A stretch of DNA of 20,353 bases, taken from CAXBES01 sp965367015. Lineage in GTDB: Bacteria > Bacteroidota > Bacteroidia > Flavobacteriales > Flavobacteriaceae. The notes below the pieces were generated by a model. It was not told where the DNA came from. It worked only from the letters and a program-made list of their open reading frames with translations, and did no database searches. The stretch is taken from contig CBDUGY010000048.1 of assembly GCA_965367015.1 (NCBI GenBank), forward strand, positions 1 through 20,353, read 5' to 3'. Both the position numbers and the translations under genes were made by a program. This document shows, piece after piece, positions 15,937 to 20,353 of the stretch (position 1 is the stretch's first letter; the number at the start of each line of letters is the position of its first letter).

Positions 15937-18198
15937 TTATTTTTTTAGTATTCTGAAATCATTATTGGGAATCGTCTCATTCTCATAGTTTATGGCGTTT
16001 TCCGATTTGTTGAAAACAACGATAACCTTTTCGTTAAAATAGCTGCGTTCAACAATCATAACATTACTGTCTGCTCTCAATATCTTAGTACTCCCGTATT
16101 GTAAAGCCATAGAGTTGCGCCGCAAATTCACCAATTCTGAGATTCGTACTTTCAAATTACTCTCGTGTTCGTTCAAACTATCGAATTTCATCATTTTGCG
16201 GTTGTCAGGATCATTTCCGCCAATACTTCCGTATTCATCTCCATAATAGATACAAGGGATTCCGGGAGTCGTTAAATTGAACGCCTGCAACATGGCTAAT
16301 TTGTTATATGCAGTAGTATCACTCATCCCGATGTCCCTTGTCCATCCGGCCTTCTTCGCATCTTCATCAAATCGAACATCTCCGGAAGCATAACTTATAA
16401 ATCTCGCTCTATCCTGGTTGCCGGAAATATTTCCCATAAGGTGGTGGCTACCGTAATAATTCAAGCCTTGCTTAAATGTATTTGCCAATCTCTCGAAAGA
16501 AGCGTCGGTCGCAAAAGCATTTACCGTGGCGTCGTACAAATTAAAGTCGAATTGTCCATCCAGCATTCCGGTATTTATATAACTTCTGATTAAATCCGGA
16601 CTCCCATAAGTCTCACCAACTTGAAAAATAGGGCGGTTTGTTCGTTCTTTTACCTTCTTGGTTAAGGTTCGCCAAAATTCTAGCTGAATGTGTTTGGTCG
16701 CATCATGCCGAAAACCATCAATATCATAATTGGTGACCCAAAAAGCGGCAGAATCGGTCATTTTTTCAATTACTTCAGGCTTACTGAAATCCAAAGTAGG
16801 CATAAAGGTATCGAACCAAGTTGTTAAGCGATGATCATCCCAACGCTCTGTATTCATGGAACCGTCTGGTAAATAAAGATTGGTAGCCCAATCTGGATGT
16901 TGCTTATAAACCGGATGTTCTTCATGTACGTGATTAGCAACATAATCCAAAATGACATTCATCTCATTTTTATGGGCATGTGCAATCAGCTCTTTCAGAA
17001 GTGTTTCATCGCCGAATCTATAATCAACTTTAGTACTGCTTATTGGCCAGTACCCATGATAGCCAGAAAATTTAGTTAGAGGCTCAGGGTATTTTCCATA
17101 TGCACCTTCCGGGTTTTGAACTATTGGAGATAACCAAATTGTATTAATACCTAAATTACTAAAATATCCATCATTTATTTTGTCTAAGACTCCCTGCAAG
17201 TCCCCACCATAGTAATTTGCTTTTGGAAGGATACTGTCGTTTTCTACTTTCTTTGTATTCGAAGGATCGCCATCTTTAAATCGATCAACCATTAAAAAAT
17301 ACATGACTTGTGTATGGAAATCGGTTCTATTTAGTTGGGATGCATCGGTGATTATTGTTCCTTCTGAAAGTGGTATCAATACATCATTACTTCTACCGAA
17401 TTTATTACTCGCATATACTCTAACAAATGATCGTGAATCACTACTTTGTGGAAGCTTTATAGCTACACTATTATCTGTGATCGAAATATTTTCTGATCCT
17501 ATCAATTGATTATTCAGATAAGCTACAATATTTTCTACCGGTTGAGTAGTTGAAAGCGTAAAACCATCCTCCGTTATATCCTTTGTTTGTATAAAAGCGA
17601 TTTTCTCCTCATTGGTTGCAATGGATAGCAGTGAATTGGTCCCACCCATCCCATTACTTGTAGTATTTGGATTGGTAGGGTCCGGGGTTTCTTTCCCGTC
17701 GATAACTAACACATACTGATGATCACCAGGAGTTACGCTCCCCGAATAGGTCCAGACGTTTTCATTATACTGCAAAGGTTGGAGTTGCCAATTATCAGTA
17801 AATTCGCCCTTAATCATTACCTCACTGTACTTTTTATCGGCGTCAGGCAAGGAAATACTAAAAGGTTTGTCGGCACTTTTAAACAATGGAATATCATTTG
17901 GAATCCCTTTAGCCCATATTCTCAGGTTTACCACTAACGGGGTTGATTCTCCCATTTTAAATCGCACCTTTTCGTTATTATCAATTAAAACGACGTCGTA
18001 ATACTTACTTGTTGCCACCGAATCGATGTGAGAAGTATCTAAAAAGTAATCGGTTAATAAAATATCCCCGCTATTTACTTTTAAATAAACAGGAGTTGCC
18101 ATACCCTTTATAAAATCTGTGTCCGGTGTAATTTGTGTATCGGATTCTTTACATGCGTAAAAAGTTAGCAATACAAAAAGGGGATAGAAGAGTTTCAT
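15937..18198 (-). CDS. Large GH13 lipoprotein with N-terminal beta-sandwich region
   Basis: A 753-residue lipoprotein with lipobox FYAC (C16). An N-terminal region of about 270 residues is beta-rich, including a CBM48-like WTYSGSVTPGDHQYVLVIDG segment (149-168) and a second beta domain (about 200-280). The GH13 barrel starts near QVMYFLMVDRFKDGD (297-311). Catalytic regions are DYVANHVHEEHP (418-429), DGFRHDATKH with nucleophile D499, VGETYG with acid/base E529, and SGNQDRARF with D596. The arrangement resembles neopullulanase/SusA-like and cyclomaltodextrinase-type enzymes of Bacteroidetes. A C-terminal beta domain ends the protein. The gene starts 2 nt before the end of the upstream esterase gene's spacing, so they are co-transcribed. 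Likely substrate is branched or cyclic alpha-glucan; the subfamily is not certain. Confidence 0.93.
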   Translation of the reverse strand: MKLFYPLFVLLTFYACKESDTQITPDTDFIKGMATPVYLKVNSGDILLTDYFLDTSHIDSVATSKYYDVVLIDNNEKVRFKMGESTPLVVNLRIWAKGIPNDIPLFKSADKPFSISLPDADKKYSEVMIKGEFTDNWQLQPLQYNENVWTYSGSVTPGDHQYVLVIDGKETPDPTNPNTTSNGMGGTNSLLSIATNEEKIAFIQTKDITEDGFTLSTTQPVENIVAYLNNQLIGSENISITDNSVAIKLPQSSDSRSFVRVYASNKFGRSNDVLIPLSEGTIITDASQLNRTDFHTQVMYFLMVDRFKDGDPSNTKKVENDSILPKANYYGGDLQGVLDKINDGYFSNLGINTIWLSPIVQNPEGAYGKYPEPLTKFSGYHGYWPISSTKVDYRFGDETLLKELIAHAHKNEMNVILDYVANHVHEEHPVYKQHPDWATNLYLPDGSMNTERWDDHRLTTWFDTFMPTLDFSKPEVIEKMTDSAAFWVTNYDIDGFRHDATKHIQLEFWRTLTKKVKERTNRPIFQVGETYGSPDLIRSYINTGMLDGQFDFNLYDATVNAFATDASFERLANTFKQGLNYYGSHHLMGNISGNQDRARFISYASGDVRFDEDAKKAGWTRDIGMSDTTAYNKLAMLQAFNLTTPGIPCIYYGDEYGSIGGNDPDNRKMMKFDSLNEHESNLKVRISELVNLRRNSMALQYGSTKILRADSNVMIVERSYFNEKVIVVFNKSENAINYENETIPNNDFRILKK

Positions 18199-18200
18199 AA

Positions 18201-19166
18201 TTATGATTTATTTAAAAGAAAGGTTAAGGGTATATCAAATCTCTTTTGCCAAGATGCTTCAGAGTGGTCTGCACCTTCAAATTTTAAGTTTCTAAAGTTT
18301 TCTTCAGAATAGCCTTTATCCTTAAAAATAGCATTGATAGGTGCTTCATATTGCGGATAATATTGATCTAAAGTTTCTGTGCCAAAATCAAAGTAAATTT
18401 TATGATTGCTAGGTGACGGAAGGTTTTTCCGAAGATAGCTGTAAAAAGCATTCGGTAAAGGGTTATATTCTTGAGGCACAAATCCGGGCCAATGGGTTGA
18501 AATACATGCCGCACCTCCAAAAACATCAGGATATTCACAAATCGCGTACATAGAAATGAGTCCCCCCATACTAGAACCAGCTATTAGAGTATTCTTGGCT
18601 CCTTTGGACGTAGAATAATTCTTATCTATCCAAGGTTTTAATTCCGAAACTATAAATTTCAGATAGTCGTCAGATTTCAGGCTTTCAATCGAAATTTCAG
18701 GATTATCTATATGGGTGGCTTGAATAATAGAATCCTGATTTTTCTGTGTCAGCATTAAAAATGGCTTCCGAGGAAAATAATCGAAATGCCGCAGTTCAGA
18801 GATACTATGTATTCCTACAACAATAAAATTTTTGATTGAATCGGTTTTCATAAGATTTGTTGCAATCTCATCCACCATCCATTCCTGCGCGTTCCAAGTA
18901 GTAGTGGCATCAAATAGATTCTGTCCGTCATGCATATATAAAACCGAATATTTTCGATCTTCAGAATAATTTTCCGGCGTCCAAATATCAACCTTTCTAG
19001 CTTCAACGTATTTGCTGGGAAAAGGATTAACCCGATATAATTTTCCTCCGGCCAGCACAGCGTCTGAGATTAATTGAGCTTCAATTACAGTCTGATTTCG
19101 ATCTACACCCGTTGATTTACATGAAGCAAATAAGACTAGGGTTATTACGATTATAAAGATTCTCAT
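18201..19166 (-). CDS. Lipoprotein alpha/beta-hydrolase, putative esterase (copy 1)
   Basis: A 321-residue lipoprotein with lipobox FASC (C16) and an alpha/beta-hydrolase fold of the esterase D/CE1-like group. The nucleophile elbow is GSSMGG with S199, and the likely triad partners are D260 in YFDFGTE and H301 in GADHSEASW. The motif LYMHDGQNLFD (77-86) is the canonical one for this group. The catalytic set looks complete, so it should be active. The substrate is unknown; an acyl ester on an oligosaccharide, or a role in glucan processing, would fit the operon. The gene follows a close paralogue after 3 nt and precedes the large GH13 by 2 nt. Such esterase genes are common in Bacteroidetes alpha-glucan loci, but their role is not firmly known to me. 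Confidence 0.88.
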   Translation of the reverse strand: MRIFIIVITLVLFASCKSTGVDRNQTVIEAQLISDAVLAGGKLYRVNPFPSKYVEARKVDIWTPENYSEDRKYSVLYMHDGQNLFDATTTWNAQEWMVDEIATNLMKTDSIKNFIVVGIHSISELRHFDYFPRKPFLMLTQKNQDSIIQATHIDNPEISIESLKSDDYLKFIVSELKPWIDKNYSTSKGAKNTLIAGSSMGGLISMYAICEYPDVFGGAACISTHWPGFVPQEYNPLPNAFYSYLRKNLPSPSNHKIYFDFGTETLDQYYPQYEAPINAIFKDKGYSEENFRNLKFEGADHSEASWQKRFDIPLTFLLNKS

Positions 19167-19169
19167 ACA

Positions 19170-20144
19170 TTAGTCTTTTTTCAGCAGAAACAGTAATGGT
19201 CGATCAAAGCGTTCACTCCAGTATGCTTCTGAGTGATTTCCACCGTCGATAAGCGAATTCACGAAAGATTCTTCTGTGTAACCTTTTGCTTCAAAAATAG
19301 CATCTACCTCATCTTCGTATTGAACGTAAAAACGATCCATCCCTTTATTTCCGAAATCGAAATAAAATTTATGTGTATCACTCGATGGCAAATTTTCTCT
19401 CATATAGCTAAAAAACGCATCCGGAATCGGATTATCTTTAGAAGGGAAAAAGCCGGGCCAATGCGTCGACATGCATGCGGCGCCGCCAAAAACTTGAGGA
19501 TACTCGCAGACTGCATACATAGATATGAGTCCACCCATACTTGTTCCGGATATAAAGGTGTTTCGAAAATCGGTGTAGGTACTATAAGAAGCATCAATAT
19601 AAGGTTTAACTTCTTCTACTATAAATTTTAAGTAATTATCTGAATTGATTTTCGTATTCATATTCATTGCCTTCCCGATACGCATTAATGAATCAGTAAG
19701 CTTTTGGGGTAATGCATCAAACGGTTTTTTTGGGAAGTAATCGCTATGCCGAATTTTACCAATACTATGAATTCCAACAAAAATGACATCTTTAATTGAT
19801 CCGGCTTCCATTAGTTTCGTGGCATTCTCATCGGCCATAAGTTCTCTTCCCTTTCTGTCTGCTTCCCCGGTAAATGAACGCTGCCCATCATTTAAGTATA
19901 TCACAGCATATTTCTTTGAAGGGTCGTATGCATCGGGAAGCCATACATCGATCCCACGTGGTGTGACATATTTAGACGGAAAGCTATCGATACGAACTAA
20001 CCGCCCGTTTTCCAGAGTTTCCAGTTCGGTAGGAAGCTGAAACGTTGGGGGGTTATTGGTGTCATCAACATCAATATTAACCTTGCAACCTGTTGCAAAG
20101 ACTAATACAGCTATCATCACAATGAATTTGGACATTACATTCAT
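19170..20144 (-). CDS. Lipoprotein alpha/beta-hydrolase, putative esterase (copy 2, diverged)
   Basis: A 324-residue paralogue of the downstream esterase with lipobox ATGC (C20). It retains the elbow GTSMGG with S202, D263 in YFDFGNK and H304 in GGNHSEAYW, and much of the fold, for example the shared blocks GGLISMY, CEYP, VFGGAAC and STHWPGF. The canonical HDGQNLF motif of copy 1 is changed to NDGQRSF (85-91), replacing His and Asn, and the following segment differs strongly. This may alter substrate specificity or activity. The ATG at 20144 overlaps the upstream GH13 stop as ATGA (20141-20144); a second ATG at 20135 (M4) is possible but the coupled start is preferred. A tandem duplication within an alpha-glucan operon is the simplest origin. 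Confidence 0.87.
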   Translation of the reverse strand: MNVMSKFIVMIAVLVFATGCKVNIDVDDTNNPPTFQLPTELETLENGRLVRIDSFPSKYVTPRGIDVWLPDAYDPSKKYAVIYLNDGQRSFTGEADRKGRELMADENATKLMEAGSIKDVIFVGIHSIGKIRHSDYFPKKPFDALPQKLTDSLMRIGKAMNMNTKINSDNYLKFIVEEVKPYIDASYSTYTDFRNTFISGTSMGGLISMYAVCEYPQVFGGAACMSTHWPGFFPSKDNPIPDAFFSYMRENLPSSDTHKFYFDFGNKGMDRFYVQYEDEVDAIFEAKGYTEESFVNSLIDGGNHSEAYWSERFDRPLLFLLKKD

Positions 20145-20353
20145 AATTTTAAATCTATTATCATAGCTGCATGGGGTGCAACTTTAAGGTTGTTGGATAA
20201 GATAACAGTTTCTTTGGAAATAATTTCTATTCCACTTGAAGCACCGTTTAGACCTTCAGAAAACCTATCGAGACTTAATGTTTTCAATTCTTCAGAATTA
20301 TTGATCACCACCATCACCCTAGCAGAATCACTATACCTAAAATACACATACAC
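20141..20353 (-). CDS. 3' end of a GH13 alpha-amylase-family enzyme (cut by window edge)
   Basis: Only the last approximately 70 residues are visible; the reading frame runs off the right edge, so the true start is outside. The fragment, VYVYFRYSDSARVMVVINN..., then LSLDRFSEGLNG, then NLKVAPHAAMIIDL, looks like the C-terminal all-beta domain of Bacteroidetes GH13 enzymes of the SusA/cyclomaltodextrinase kind: a Y-F-R-Y strand, a V-x-V-I-N-N strand and a final hydrophobic strand. Its TGA overlaps the start of the esterase copy 2 (ATGA), so it belongs to the same operon. The catalytic barrel cannot be seen here; the assignment depends on the C-terminal domain and the neighbours. Confidence 0.75.
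   Translation of the reverse strand: MYVYFRYSDSARVMVVINNSEELKTLSLDRFSEGLNGASSGIEIISKETVILSNNLKVAPHAAMIIDLKL

Noticed and set aside
1..20353. CRISPR arrays, insertion sequences, tRNA genes, prophage or integrase genes
   Set aside because: No regularly spaced repeats, transposase or integrase motifs, or tRNA-like cloverleaf sequences were recognised on either strand.

Overview
The window looks like a chromosomal segment from an AT-rich member of the Bacteroidetes, most likely a flavobacterium. The reasons are the Bacteroidetes-type (subtype iii) T6SS sheath proteins, the many lipoproteins in an alpha-glucan operon, A/T-rich translation starts without clear Shine-Dalgarno sites, and weak TAnnTTTG-like promoter elements. 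No tRNA, rRNA, CRISPR array, insertion sequence or attachment site was found.

Region 1 (119-2517, + strand) is a three-gene T6SS cargo-type cassette: a glycine-rich hydrophobic PAAR-like protein, a two-helix DUF3592-like membrane protein and a DUF2169 protein. A bidirectional hairpin terminator at about 2537-2565 separates it from Region 2. Region 2 (2582-6925, - strand) is the T6SS core tssH/clpV-tssB-tssC, encoding the contractile sheath and its recycling AAA+ ATPase. The baseplate, membrane complex, Hcp and VgrG genes are not in the window. Region 3 (7112-9580, - strand) lies directly upstream in the same direction. It is a tightly coupled operon of a small unknown protein, a seven-helix membrane protein, a HisKA_3-type sensor kinase and a NarL/FixJ-type response regulator, and it may control the T6SS.

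After about 250 nt with no convincing gene (9581-9829), Region 4 (9830-14353, - strand) is a glycolytic operon transcribed pfkA, gap, BadF/GlcNAc-kinase-like sugar kinase, pgi. Region 5 (14459-20353, - strand) is an alpha-glucan utilisation operon. It holds the 3' end of a GH13 enzyme, two tandem paralogous lipoprotein esterases and two lipoprotein GH13 alpha-amylase-family enzymes, and ends in a clear intrinsic terminator (about 14430-14455). SusC/SusD-type transport genes would be expected beyond the right edge but are not visible.

The simplest reading of Regions 4 and 5 is that surface or periplasmic enzymes cut starch, glycogen or maltodextrin, and the released glucose enters glycolysis through the neighbouring kinase, Pgi, Pfk and Gap. 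The most interesting parts are the PAAR-like/DUF3592/DUF2169 cassette, the T6SS-adjacent signalling operon with its unknown small protein, the sugar kinase inside the glycolytic operon, and the diverged twin esterases.
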